Part shown: positions 45,124-54,157 of the stretch, one piece after another | Layout: every line of letters starts with the position of its first letter | Position numbering within the stretch: position 1 is the stretch's first letter | Source of the DNA: Natrinema salaciae | GTDB taxonomy: Archaea; Halobacteriota; Halobacteria; Halobacteriales; Natrialbaceae | Length of the DNA stretch: 64,000 nucleotides | Direction of reading: 5' to 3' | Assembly (NCBI RefSeq): GCF_900110865.1 | Contig: NZ_FOFD01000001.1 | Coordinates: 62,001 to 126,000 of the forward strand | Program-made: the position numbers and the translations under genes | The notes under the pieces: generated by a model | Told to the model about the DNA's origin: nothing | What the model saw: the letters and a program-made list of their open reading frames with translations, nothing else | Database searches by the model: none

Positions 45124-45924
45124 ATGAAACGGACAATCACGGTACTACTGACGCTCGCGCTCATTACCAGTGCGGCGTTCGTGGGACTCGCTGGGACAGC
45201 TGCTGCAGGCGGTGCAGACGACCATCACGATGACCATGGAGATACTGACGATCTCCGGATCGCGAGTTCCAACATCGATCAGTCGCAAGGCGTCTCACAG
45301 ACGAACGATATAGAACAGAACGCCGCCCAATTCAACAACCAGGAAGCGACCGGAATCGACATCGGCGAAATCGTAAACGATGGCGACGGGAACGGTGATA
45401 ACGGCGATGGCGGTGAGGCCGCTATCGAAACGATCACCTGGTATCGGAACCTGGGGCAGTCGGGTAACATCCAACAACTCGCCCAGGCGACCTGGAACGG
45501 CGAGCAGTTCGTGATCACCACCGCTACGCCGAACATCGACGTCTCGGTGAGCGTCGAGGAGACGAACAGTGCGGACGACCCGACTGAAGTCGACTGGGAA
45601 TACACCATCCCCGGACAGGGAGAAGGACGGGCACCTGACTTCGTGCGGGTGACCTCCAACGGAGATACGTGTGACTTCGACGTCACCGGCGAGGAATCGC
45701 CGTTCACCGGAACGGTTACGGTGTGTGAACCGACCGACGGGGGCAACGGTGATGGCAACGGTAACGGCGACGGTGCCGGGTCCGATGACAGTTTCACCGG
45801 AACCACCGGTGATCAGACGATCAACCAAGTGTTAGAGCAGAACGCCGACGCGGACAACTCGAACTCACAGAACGCCGAGGCGAGCTCCTGGAACGGGATC
45901 CTCAACTCGATCACCGCCGGCTGA
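45124..45924 (+). CDS. Secreted Q/N-rich protein with central globular segment
   Basis: A 266-residue protein with the signal KRTITVLLTLALITSAAFVG and an A-A-A-type cleavage site, then a His/Asp stretch (DDHHDDHGDTDD). A first Q/N segment (NIDQSQGVSQTNDIEQNAAQ) and a last one (INQVLEQNADADNSNSQNAE) frame a beta-rich middle with two cysteines (DTCDFDVTG and TVTVCEPTD) that could form a disulphide. A Gly/Asn/Asp linker (GGNGDGNGNGDGAGSDD) precedes the last segment. Signal and end segments relate it to the three neighbouring proteins. The role is unknown; a fibre-tip or anchor protein is conceivable. Confidence 0.65.
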   Translation: MKRTITVLLTLALITSAAFVGLAGTAAAGGADDHHDDHGDTDDLRIASSNIDQSQGVSQTNDIEQNAAQFNNQEATGIDIGEIVNDGDGNGDNGDGGEAAIETITWYRNLGQSGNIQQLAQATWNGEQFVITTATPNIDVSVSVEETNSADDPTEVDWEYTIPGQGEGRAPDFVRVTSNGDTCDFDVTGEESPFTGTVTVCEPTDGGNGDGNGNGDGAGSDDSFTGTTGDQTINQVLEQNADADNSNSQNAEASSWNGILNSITAG

Positions 45925-45954
45925 GCGTCTCACTCTCGGCCGAATTCGACTCCA

Positions 45955-45961
45955 TTTTTTT
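45955..45961 (+). terminator. T-run terminator after the fourth Q/N-rich gene
   Basis: Seven consecutive T residues lie 31 nt after the stop codon, as in archaeal T-rich termination signals. No stem precedes them, as is usual in archaea. Confidence 0.5.
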
Positions 45962-46123
45962 ATCGAACCGCTCCATCCCACACCGATAGTCCGTCAGTTG
46001 TTGTCAGGGAACCGCTAGTCGACCGCCAATCCGCGTTCTGAAGACAGATCGATGGCATCTTGGGTCGATCGGTCTCGCTCGAGGCGACGTCGTCCAGGTA
46101 CGTGATTCTCACTGCGGTGGCGG

Positions 46124-47455
46124 TCACTCCGCCGCGTCGTCGGAACGGGCGAGCCGTTCCGCCCGTTCCATCACGACCCGGACCGGGTGCCCGGTCGCTC
46201 GAGCGACCGCCTTCGCGTCGTCGAACTCGGCGCTGACGTCGTAGACGGTCCCCTCGGTATCGCTCGCGATTTTCACGGTGACGTCGTACTCCTCGCCGTC
46301 GATCTCGAGCGTCACGGGCTCGAACTCCCGGTTCGCGATCCACCGATGCGTAACCCCCGCGTCACGGACGCCGAGCGTTCCGGTCTCTTCGGCCAGTCGC
46401 CGAGCGACGCGCGCCCGATCCGCGGGCTTGCAGACGACCTTCACGAGGTGACCCGGCCGGGACTTCTTCATCGTCGCGGGCAGGATCGTCACGTCTCGAG
46501 CGCCCGCGTCCGCCAGCGTGTCCTGTAGTCCGCCGAGCACCTCCGGCGTCGCGTCGTCGAGGTTGGTCTCGAGGACCGCGATGTCGTCCGTCACGAGTTC
46601 GCCGCGATTCTCGCCGGTTCCGACCAGTACGCGCAGCACGTTCGGGTGCGGGTCGAGGTCGTAGCCGCCCGCACCGTACCCCGATCCCTCGAGTTCGAGT
46701 GCGGGAAGCGAGTCGACGCCGTCGGCGACGTGGCCGAGGATCGCCGCCCCGGTGGGCGTGAGCAGTTCCGCGTCGACCGGGCCGCCGCACAGCGACCAGT
46801 CGGCCCGCTCAGCGAGTTCGACGACGGCCGGCGTCGGCACGGGGTACTCGCCGTGGCTCATCGACACCGTCCCCCCGCCGGTCGCGAGCGGCGTCGTGAC
46901 GACGCGGTCAGGCGCTATGTCGTGCAGCAGCGCCGCGGCTCCGACGACGTCCGCGATCGCGTCGTCGGCCCCGACCTCGTGAAAGTGAATCTCCTCGAGC
47001 GCCTCCCCGTGGACGCTGGCCTCTGCCTCGCCGAGCAGTTCGAAGATCGCGAGCGCGTCGCGCTCGACCGGCGACTCGAGACCCATCTCCGTGACGATCT
47101 CGCGGACTTCGGGATAGCGTCGATGGGGACCGTGGCCTTCGGCGCGGACGCCGTCGTGGTCGTGATCGTGGTCGTGGTCGTCCTCGGTGTGAGTGTGGCC
47201 GCCCTCGGTGTGGTCGTGGTCGTCCGCTGATTCCTCGTGCGCGTGGGAACTGGAGTCGGCACCGGCGTCCGTCAGAAACACGTCGACCGCCGTCGCGGCG
47301 ATACCGCTCTTGTGGGCCGTTTCGATCCGATACTCCACCTCGAGCGCCTCGGTCACCGGCTCGAGGGCGTCGGGATCGGCACCGGCGTCGAGGAGGGCGG
47401 CGAGGATCATGTCGCCGCTGGCACCCATGCGGCCGTCGAAGGCGAGAACTCGCAT
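46124..47455 (-). CDS. larC: Nickel-pincer cofactor biosynthesis protein LarC
   Basis: A 443-residue protein of the LarC family, the CTP-dependent nickel cyclometallase that inserts Ni into the pincer cofactor of lactate racemase-type enzymes. The N-terminal DGRMGASGDMILAALLDAGA, the EEIHFHEVGADDAIADVVGA centre and the VLETNLDDATPEVLGGL and MKKSRPGHLVKVVC segments are diagnostic. Residues ~71-111 are a His/Asp/Glu-rich insertion that could hold nickel. Neither larB nor larE is adjacent. The start MRVLAFDGRMG was chosen over an ATG 27 codons upstream. Confidence 0.9.
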   Translation of the reverse strand: MRVLAFDGRMGASGDMILAALLDAGADPDALEPVTEALEVEYRIETAHKSGIAATAVDVFLTDAGADSSSHAHEESADDHDHTEGGHTHTEDDHDHDHDHDGVRAEGHGPHRRYPEVREIVTEMGLESPVERDALAIFELLGEAEASVHGEALEEIHFHEVGADDAIADVVGAAALLHDIAPDRVVTTPLATGGGTVSMSHGEYPVPTPAVVELAERADWSLCGGPVDAELLTPTGAAILGHVADGVDSLPALELEGSGYGAGGYDLDPHPNVLRVLVGTGENRGELVTDDIAVLETNLDDATPEVLGGLQDTLADAGARDVTILPATMKKSRPGHLVKVVCKPADRARVARRLAEETGTLGVRDAGVTHRWIANREFEPVTLEIDGEEYDVTVKIASDTEGTVYDVSAEFDDAKAVARATGHPVRVVMERAERLARSDDAAE

Positions 47456-47668
47456 GCCTACGCACCGGAGCGGAAGACGCAAAAAGCCTCCTGTCCTACT
47501 CCGTGCAGCGGCGATGTCGATAGAGCCAAAACCCACCGAGGCCGGTACCTCTTTGTAGCCGCCGGTCCCAATTATCTATGACAGCGACTAGCACAGGTAA
47601 ATGACTCGCGTTAGCAAAAAGCCTATCCGCTCACGAATCGGAGTTATCGACATCGTCGTCCCCAAATC

Positions 47669-49897
47669 ATGAACGAAGTCCAACTGGAGGTTGCGAAGGC
47701 GTACCCGAACGACTCGGGTCGTGGTATCGCCCGACTCGACCCGGACACGCTGTTGCATCTGAAGCTCAGTCCGGGCGACATCATCGAAATCGAGGGTGCA
47801 GATACGACTGCCGCGAAGGTCTGGCGTGCGGACCGGCAGGACTGGAACACGGACACCGTCCGTATCGACGGCTTCACCCGCCAGAACGCCGACGTCGGCA
47901 TCGGCGAACGGGTGACGATTCGTAAAGCCGAAGCGACGAAAGCCGACAAACTGGTGCTCGCACCGCCCGAGGAGGCGTCGGTCCAGTTCGGTTCCGACGC
48001 CGCCGGCATGGTGAAACGCCAGATCCTGAAGCGCCCGGTCGTCGGTCGCGACATCGTCCCCGTGATGTCCTCGACGAACCACCCGTTCATGCGGTCGCCC
48101 GGCCAGGCGATTCCCCTGATCGCCGTCGAAACCGAACCCGAAGGCGTCGTTCTCATCACCGAGGACACCGACGTCGAACTCCGCGAGGAACCTATCTCGG
48201 GCTTCGAGAAGACCGGCGGCGGGATCACGTACGAGGACATCGGCGGTCTGCAAAACGAGATCCAGCGGGTCCGGGAGATGGTCGAACTCCCGATGAAACA
48301 CCCGCAGATCTTCAAGAAGCTCGGGATCGAGCCGCCCCAGGGCGTGCTCTTGCACGGTCCGCCAGGGACCGGGAAGACGCTGCTCGCCAAAGCCGTCGCC
48401 AACGAGACCTCCGCCAGTTTCTTCTCTATCGCAGGCCCGGAGATCATCTCGAAGTACTACGGCGAGTCCGAACAGCAACTCAGGGAGATTTTCGAGGACG
48501 CAACCGAGGAGTCGCCGTCGATCATCTTCATCGACGAACTCGACTCCATCGCCCCGAAACGCGAGGACGTCACCGGCGAGGTCGAACGCCGCGTCGTCGC
48601 CCAGCTGCTGACGATGATGGACGGCCTCGAGTCACGGGGCCAGGTCATCGTCATCGCGGCGACCAACCGCGTCGACAGCGTCGATCCGGCGCTCCGTCGA
48701 CCGGGTCGGTTCGACCGGGAGATCGAGATCGGCGTCCCGGACGAGACGGGACGGGAGGAGATCCTGCAGATCCACACCCGCGGGATGCCCCTCTCGGACG
48801 ACGTCAACCTCGGTCACCTCGCCGACGAGACCCACGGCTTCGTCGGTGCCGACATCGAGAGTCTGACGAAGGAAGCGGCGATGAAGGCGCTCCGGCGCTA
48901 CCTGCCGGAGATCGATCTCGACGAGGAGGACATCCCGCCGAGCCTGATCGACAGGATGATCGTCAAGCGGGAGGACTTCCGCGGCGCGCTGAACGAGGTC
49001 GAGCCGTCGGCGATGCGGGAGGTCCTCGTCGAACTGCCGAAGATCTCCTGGGACGACGTCGGCGGCCTCCACGAGGCGAAAGACCAGGTGAAAGAATCCG
49101 TCGAGTGGCCGCTCTCGAACCCCGAACGGTTCAGCCGGCTGGGCGTCGACCCGCCGGCCGGCGTCCTGCTGTACGGGCCACCGGGCACCGGGAAGACCCT
49201 CATGGCCAAGGCCGTCGCCAACGAGACGAACGCCAACTTCATCTCCGTGCGGGGCCCGCAACTCCTCTCGAAGTGGGTCGGCGAATCGGAGAAAGCCATC
49301 CGCCAGACCTTCCGCAAGGCGCGGCAGGTCTCGCCGACGGTCATTTTCTTCGACGAGCTCGACGCACTCGCGCCGGGCCGGGGCGGTGAAACCGGCTCGA
49401 ACGTCTCCGAGCGGGTCGTCAACCAGCTCCTGACCGAACTCGACGGGCTCGAGGAGATGGAGAACGTGATGGTCATCGGTGCGACCAACCGTCCGGACAT
49501 GATCGACCCCGCGCTGCTGCGCTCCGGCCGATTCGACCGGCTGGTCATGATCGGGCAGCCCGACATCGACGGCCGCGAGAAGATCCTCGAGATCCACACC
49601 CAGGACACGCCGCTGGCCGCGGACGTCACGCTGCGCGAGATCGCCGAGATCACGGACGGCTACGTCGGGAGCGACCTCGAGTCGATCGCCCGCGAGGCGG
49701 CCATCGAGGCGCTGCGCGAGGACGAGGAGGCGGACATCGTCGAGATGCGCCACTTCCGCCAGGCCATGGAGAACGTCCGGCCGACGATCACGGACGACAT
49801 CCTCGACTACTACGAGCAGATCGAAGAGGAGTTCCAGGGCGGCACGAGCGGCCCCGATCCGACGGGTCGTCGCGGGAGCCGCATCGGCTTCCAGTAG
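47669..49897 (+). CDS. cdc48: Cdc48/VAT-type AAA+ ATPase, paralogue 1
   Basis: A 742-residue protein with the N-terminal double-psi barrel and 4-alpha/beta domain (residues ~1-190) and two AAA modules. Each module has Walker A GPPGTGKT; Walker B is IIFIDELD in D1 and VIFFDELD in D2, and arginine fingers lie in RRPGRFDR and RSGRFDR. It unfolds ubiquitin-like-tagged or other substrates and hands them to the proteasome. The C-terminus lacks an HbYX motif ([10 protein letters not shown]), although it ends in an aromatic-containing tail. Length is standard and no intein is present. Confidence 0.95.
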   Translation: MNEVQLEVAKAYPNDSGRGIARLDPDTLLHLKLSPGDIIEIEGADTTAAKVWRADRQDWNTDTVRIDGFTRQNADVGIGERVTIRKAEATKADKLVLAPPEEASVQFGSDAAGMVKRQILKRPVVGRDIVPVMSSTNHPFMRSPGQAIPLIAVETEPEGVVLITEDTDVELREEPISGFEKTGGGITYEDIGGLQNEIQRVREMVELPMKHPQIFKKLGIEPPQGVLLHGPPGTGKTLLAKAVANETSASFFSIAGPEIISKYYGESEQQLREIFEDATEESPSIIFIDELDSIAPKREDVTGEVERRVVAQLLTMMDGLESRGQVIVIAATNRVDSVDPALRRPGRFDREIEIGVPDETGREEILQIHTRGMPLSDDVNLGHLADETHGFVGADIESLTKEAAMKALRRYLPEIDLDEEDIPPSLIDRMIVKREDFRGALNEVEPSAMREVLVELPKISWDDVGGLHEAKDQVKESVEWPLSNPERFSRLGVDPPAGVLLYGPPGTGKTLMAKAVANETNANFISVRGPQLLSKWVGESEKAIRQTFRKARQVSPTVIFFDELDALAPGRGGETGSNVSERVVNQLLTELDGLEEMENVMVIGATNRPDMIDPALLRSGRFDRLVMIGQPDIDGREKILEIHTQDTPLAADVTLREIAEITDGYVGSDLESIAREAAIEALREDEEADIVEMRHFRQAMENVRPTITDDILDYYEQIEEEFQGGTSGPDPTGRRGSRIGFQ

Positions 49898-49939
49898 GCC
49901 CATCTGCCACTATCGTTTTATATTTTATATAGAAGACAT

Positions 49940-50461
49940 TCAGGGATTAGTAGTAGTGTTCTGAGCAACAGAGGAATTGGTGAACCTGTTGACTTTCTTG
50001 CGATATTCACTCACCTCTTCTGGGTCAATATATTCAATAGACCACATTAGTGAACCTCCTTTGGGGTGAATGTGCCCATGGAGTCCGATGTAATCACTCT
50101 CTTTCGTTTCGTCTATATTAGTAGAGAATCTTCTATCTATCCCGTTGATTTCTGCAGATACTTCATACATATTTGCTTCCTCTACCCAATCTCCGGACAG
50201 ATATTCCTGGTATGGTGGAAGTGGATTAGATTCCTTCTCCCATTCCCGTTCACTTGATCCGAGCGTTACTATTTCAGTCACAGGCTCCCGCTCATCTGCA
50301 CGAACTGTCACTTTCACATGTATCTTTTCCTTATCCGTATTAACAATTGTCACATATACTAAATGTATATCATTAGAGCAGACGTACGACTGGCAGCCAG
50401 AGAGGATAGGTAGCGATCCGACAATACAGGCGCTAACAACTGATCTTCGGGTATATTTCAT
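49940..50461 (-). CDS. AT-rich lipoprotein gene of unknown function
   Basis: A 173-residue protein with signal KYTRRSVVSACIVGSLPILS and lipobox S-G-C-Q. The mature part (HLVYVTIVNTDKEKIHVKVT, later PLPPYQEYLSGDWVEEANMY) looks like a small beta-sandwich with Lys, Ile and Asn far above the local average. Codon and base composition are strongly AT-rich, unlike both flanking cdc48 genes, which indicates horizontal transfer. The following 220 nt upstream are equally AT-rich. No family was recognised. It is convergent with cdc48, with a 42-nt gap. Confidence 0.7.
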   Translation of the reverse strand: MKYTRRSVVSACIVGSLPILSGCQSYVCSNDIHLVYVTIVNTDKEKIHVKVTVRADEREPVTEIVTLGSSEREWEKESNPLPPYQEYLSGDWVEEANMYEVSAEINGIDRRFSTNIDETKESDYIGLHGHIHPKGGSLMWSIEYIDPEEVSEYRKKVNRFTNSSVAQNTTTNP

Positions 50462-51113
50462 TTTAGTGCGTTAATTATTCACCATGGTACACAACTATTC
50501 GATCCATTGTACCACAATTATTCTTTTTCAAACATATTTTCGTATCTTCACCTTATTACTAAACCTATTGTTTGGCTTATTAGTGTGGTATTATAAACAT
50601 TTTGCGTGCCGGGACCGATTTATATTCTTGACAAATATCAATATTTGGTTAAATTATTAAAATTCATACTTGGCAGTCACGATTAGAGATGCTGTTTGCC
50701 TCATCGGAACCGTTCGTCCATATCATCCGCCACCGGGCACACTGTCGCTCGCATTGGGAGAGCCAGCACCGGCCGTTAGCGCGGACGGTCCCGTCAAAAT
50801 CTGGACGACCGCCGAAGTCTCGGGTCGCCTCGTCGCGACCGAGCGGCTATGGACCACCGACGGCGACATCGCGACCGTTGCCGTCGACTGACTCGTTACC
50901 GAGCCCGACACACGATACCGAATCGCGGCTCGAACCGAGGTCCCGACGACGGCTTCCGGCTGCGTTCCGCGCTCCGAGCGGCCGACGACTCTCGGTCTTC
51001 GGTACCGGCGACGAACTGCGCTCGTTGGAACCGGACGCGGACGATCGTGACGGCATTGACCGAGCGACCGACGCTGACGAACCGCCCTCGGATCGCCGGC
51101 CCGAGACTCGACT
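50462..51113. other. AT-rich intergenic region and gene remnant
   Basis: The left ~220 nt are very AT-rich and contain an inverted repeat TGGTACA/TGTACCA (50485-50514) next to the lipoprotein start, plus the palindrome at 50632-50647 beside a TTTATATTC box. GC rises sharply near 50690. A frame at 50670-50891 ending RLVATERLWTTDGDIATVAVD has coding character but no good start, and may be the tail of a lost gene. Nothing else is supported. Confidence 0.4.
50632..50647. promoter_or_regulatory. 16-bp palindrome CAAATAT-CA-ATATTTG beside a TATA-like box
   Basis: Two perfect 7-bp arms are separated by 2 nt, lying ~10 nt downstream of TTTATATTC. The form suits a dimeric repressor site. No intact gene follows within a normal leader distance. 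Confidence 0.4.
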
Positions 51114-53342
51114 CTAGGGCCGGTCGGTCCCCTCGCGAGCGGCCTCGAGGTGCCGCCGCTCGATCCGGACCTCCGACGCCTTCTCGTTTGCCGTCTCGGG
51201 GTCGTACTCGTCGGCGACTTCACGGATCGCCCGCATCGAGGCGTTCCTGACCAGCGCCTCGAGGTCGGCCCCGGTGTAGCCCTCGAGTTCGGCGGCGAGT
51301 TCGGCGACGTCGACGTCGTCGGCGAGGGGTTTCCCCTCGGTGTGGACCGCGAGGATCTTTTCTCGAGCCTCGAGATCGGGTTCGCCGACGAAGACGTGCG
51401 TGTCGAGTCTGCCCGGCCGAAGCAAGGCGGGATCGATCTGGTCCTTGCGGTTGGTCGCGGCCAGTACGACGAGATTGGGGTTCTCCCGCATGCCGTCGAG
51501 TTCGGTCAGGAGCTGCGAGACGACGCGCTCGGTGACCTCGTGGCCCTCGCCGCGGGCGGCCGTGATCGCATCGATCTCGTCGAAGAAGACGATCGACGGG
51601 GCCGACTGCCGGGCACGCTCGAACACCTCGCGGATCGCCTTTTCGCTCTCGCCGACGTACCGGTCGACGATCTCGGGGCCATCGACGCGGACGAAGTTGA
51701 CGTCCGTCTCGCCCGCCAGTGCGCGAGCGAGCAACGTCTTGCCCGTTCCGGGCGGGCCGTACAGCAGGACGCCGGAGGGCGGATCGGTGTTCGTCGCTTC
51801 GAAGAGCCGGTCGTAGGTCAGCGGCCACTCGACGGACTCGCGGAGCGTCTGCTTCGCCGCCTCGAGGCCGCCGACGTCCGAGAAGTCGGTGGTCGGCGAC
51901 TCGGCGACGTACTCGCGCATGGCGGACGGTTCGATGGACGCGAGCGCGGCGTCGAAGTGGGTCTTCCGAACCGTCGGGTTTCGGTTCCAGTCGCGCCGGT
52001 CGTCGGCGTCGGTCGGACGATCGCGGATCGCGGCCATCGCGGCCTCGCTCGCGACGGCGTCCAGATCCGCCCCGACGAAGCCGTGGGTCCGTCGCGCGAT
52101 CCCGTCGACGTCGACGTTGTCAGCGAGGGGCATCCCACGGGTGTGGACCTCGAGAATTTCCCGGCGACCCTCCTCGTCGGGGACCCCGATCTGAATCTCG
52201 CGATCGAAGCGACCGCCGCGCCGGAGCGCGGGATCGATCGTATCGACGCGGTTCGTCGCGCCGATGACGATCACCTCGCCACGAGCGTCGAGCCCGTCCA
52301 TCAGCGTCAGCAGTTGGCCGACGATCCGGTTTTCGGCGTCCCCCTCGTCGTCGCGCGTGCCGGCGATCGAGTCGATCTCGTCGAAGAAGACGATCGTCGG
52401 GGCGTTCGCTTCGGCCGTCTCGAACACCTCGCGGAGGCGTTCCTCGCTCTCGCCTTTGTACTTCGACATGATCTCCGGCCCCGAGATCGTCTCGAAGTGG
52501 GCGTCGACCTCGTTGGCGACGGCGCGGGCGATCAGCGTCTTGCCGGTGCCCGGCGGGCCGTACAGCAGGACGCCCGACGGCGGCTCGACGCCGAGTCGCC
52601 GGAACAGCTCCGGTTCCGAGAGGGGGAGTTCGATCATCTCGCGGACGAGTTCGAGTTCCTCGTCGAGCCCGCCGATGTCCTCGTACGTGACGCCGGAGTT
52701 CGCTGCCGGTTCGTCCGCCTCCGTCTCGGAGCCGGGTTCGTGACTCGGCGTGGCTCCCGGCGAGTCGCTCGAGCCCCGGGTTCGATCGCCGGTGGCGGAC
52801 GCGGTCGCGGTGCCGCCCGGTCCCGCGTCGGCGGCGGCGATCCGGATCGTCGTCTCGGCCGTGATCCGAACGTCGCCGGCGGGGTCCGTGTCGGTGACCC
52901 GGAACGGCTGCTGATCGATCCCCTCGATCCGGATCTGTTCGCCGGCGCGCACCGGTCGATTGCGAAGGTTCGTCGTCGCCTCGCGTTCGGCGGCGCGGCG
53001 CTGTTTGTCGGGGAGCCCCGGCGGCGCGATCAGCGTGACCCGATCGGCGTCGGTGATGGTCGACTTGTCTTTCGCCCGGACCGACACCGAGTCACCGACG
53101 TGGACGCCGGCGTTCGCACGGGTGTCACCGTCGATCTGTACGGCGGTTTCCGGGACCGACTGATCCGCGGGCCACATCTTGGCGACCGTCGTCTCGTCGC
53201 CCTCGATCACGACGGTATCGCCGCTGAGAACCCCGAGCTTTCGCCGCGCCGGCTCGGGAATTCGCGCGACGCCCCGACCGGCGTCCCCTTTCTCCGCAGC
53301 GCGAACAGACAGCGTCACGCCGTCCGATTCCGACGAACTCAT
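51114..53342 (-). CDS. Cdc48/VAT-type AAA+ ATPase, paralogue 2
   Basis: A 742-residue Cdc48-like protein with N-domain (residues ~10-185), an unusual Gly/Ser/Thr/Glu linker (about residues 190-235) and two AAA modules. Both Walker A motifs read GPPGTGKT and both Walker B motifs IVFFDEID; arginine fingers are in RRGGRFDR and RPGRLDTH. It differs from the paralogue 1.2 kb away by the linker and by lower conservation in D1-D2 spacing (a TDADDRRDWNRNPTVRKTHF segment). Haloarchaea commonly carry several Cdc48 copies, so substrate specialisation is likely. The start MSSSESDG was chosen over an ATG 18 codons upstream. Confidence 0.93.
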   Translation of the reverse strand: MSSSESDGVTLSVRAAEKGDAGRGVARIPEPARRKLGVLSGDTVVIEGDETTVAKMWPADQSVPETAVQIDGDTRANAGVHVGDSVSVRAKDKSTITDADRVTLIAPPGLPDKQRRAAEREATTNLRNRPVRAGEQIRIEGIDQQPFRVTDTDPAGDVRITAETTIRIAAADAGPGGTATASATGDRTRGSSDSPGATPSHEPGSETEADEPAANSGVTYEDIGGLDEELELVREMIELPLSEPELFRRLGVEPPSGVLLYGPPGTGKTLIARAVANEVDAHFETISGPEIMSKYKGESEERLREVFETAEANAPTIVFFDEIDSIAGTRDDEGDAENRIVGQLLTLMDGLDARGEVIVIGATNRVDTIDPALRRGGRFDREIQIGVPDEEGRREILEVHTRGMPLADNVDVDGIARRTHGFVGADLDAVASEAAMAAIRDRPTDADDRRDWNRNPTVRKTHFDAALASIEPSAMREYVAESPTTDFSDVGGLEAAKQTLRESVEWPLTYDRLFEATNTDPPSGVLLYGPPGTGKTLLARALAGETDVNFVRVDGPEIVDRYVGESEKAIREVFERARQSAPSIVFFDEIDAITAARGEGHEVTERVVSQLLTELDGMRENPNLVVLAATNRKDQIDPALLRPGRLDTHVFVGEPDLEAREKILAVHTEGKPLADDVDVAELAAELEGYTGADLEALVRNASMRAIREVADEYDPETANEKASEVRIERRHLEAAREGTDRP

Positions 53343-53437
53343 ACGCGTTCCTTTCGCGCCGGTCGCCTTGAGAATTGTCCCATCGGGACGGTGCAATCGA
53401 TCGCGACCGAGACCGAGCCGCGATCGGTCGGCGTCGG

Positions 53438-54070
53438 CTACAGCGCGTTCTCGAGCAGTCGATCGATCCCGCGTCGTAGCCGTTCGGAGGCAGACGGTGC
53501 CGAAATTCCGAGGCGATCGCCGACGTCCTCGGTCGACGCCTCACGGGGGACCGCGAAGTATCCCGCCTCGTGGGCCGCGGTCAGCGCCTCGTACTGTTCG
53601 CGGGTGAGGCCGAACGGTGGGTCGTCCGTCGACGGTTCTCGAGTGAGCCGCTCGAGTTTGAAGGTCCCGCCGCGGTCCGTACAGAACGTCCGGTACTCCG
53701 CGAGCGCCTCCCTGTCGGGAAATCGCGCTCGCCCCCACCAGCCGTCGACGGTCACGATTCCGCCCAGCGGCGTGGTTCCGAGTTCGACGTACTTTCGGTA
53801 GATCGGCAGCGGCGGATCCCGAAGCTTGATCCGATACAGCGCGCCTCCGTCCGCGTCGGTGAGCGTCGTGCACGTTTCGACCGTGGGATCGGCCGCGAGC
53901 GCCTCGGGAAGCGCGCCGTCGTCGTCGACCGCTCGACAGAGAACGATCGGTCGATCCGGGTCGACGACGAGTATGCGTTCGATGTAGAGCGTACTCCCCG
54001 GCACTGCCGCGACCGTCTCCGTCAACGGCAAGTCGGGAGAGTTGAGCTGAAACTCTGCGACGAGGCCCAT
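53438..54070 (-). CDS. Bat-type HTH (HTH_10) transcriptional regulator
   Basis: A 210-residue regulator of the bacterioopsin-activator type. The N-terminal ~150 residues form the BAT-associated domain (VAEFQLNSPDLPLTET, VDGWWGRARFPDREALAEYR). The C-terminal HTH_10 reads LTREQYEALTAAHEAGYFAV, continuing PREASTEDVGDRLGISAPSA and ERLRRGIDRLLEN. No PAS or GAF sensor is present. It is divergent from the R2-like oxidase gene, with its own TTTAAGTA box about 25 nt before the start, so regulation of that gene is plausible. Confidence 0.9.
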   Translation of the reverse strand: MGLVAEFQLNSPDLPLTETVAAVPGSTLYIERILVVDPDRPIVLCRAVDDDGALPEALAADPTVETCTTLTDADGGALYRIKLRDPPLPIYRKYVELGTTPLGGIVTVDGWWGRARFPDREALAEYRTFCTDRGGTFKLERLTREPSTDDPPFGLTREQYEALTAAHEAGYFAVPREASTEDVGDRLGISAPSASERLRRGIDRLLENAL

Positions 54071-54157
54071 ACACCGCTTTCGACCGGCATCCTACTTAAA
54101 CTCCCTAATGTATGAGATACAGGTTGATCGGCCGACGACGCGTACGTTCGGGTGAGT

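Noticed and set aside
50689-51117. 142-codon frame before cdc48 paralogue 2
   Set aside because: The translation is basic and Ser/Arg/Pro-rich, unlike local proteins. The better candidate is the short frame ending at 50891, reported only as a possible remnant.
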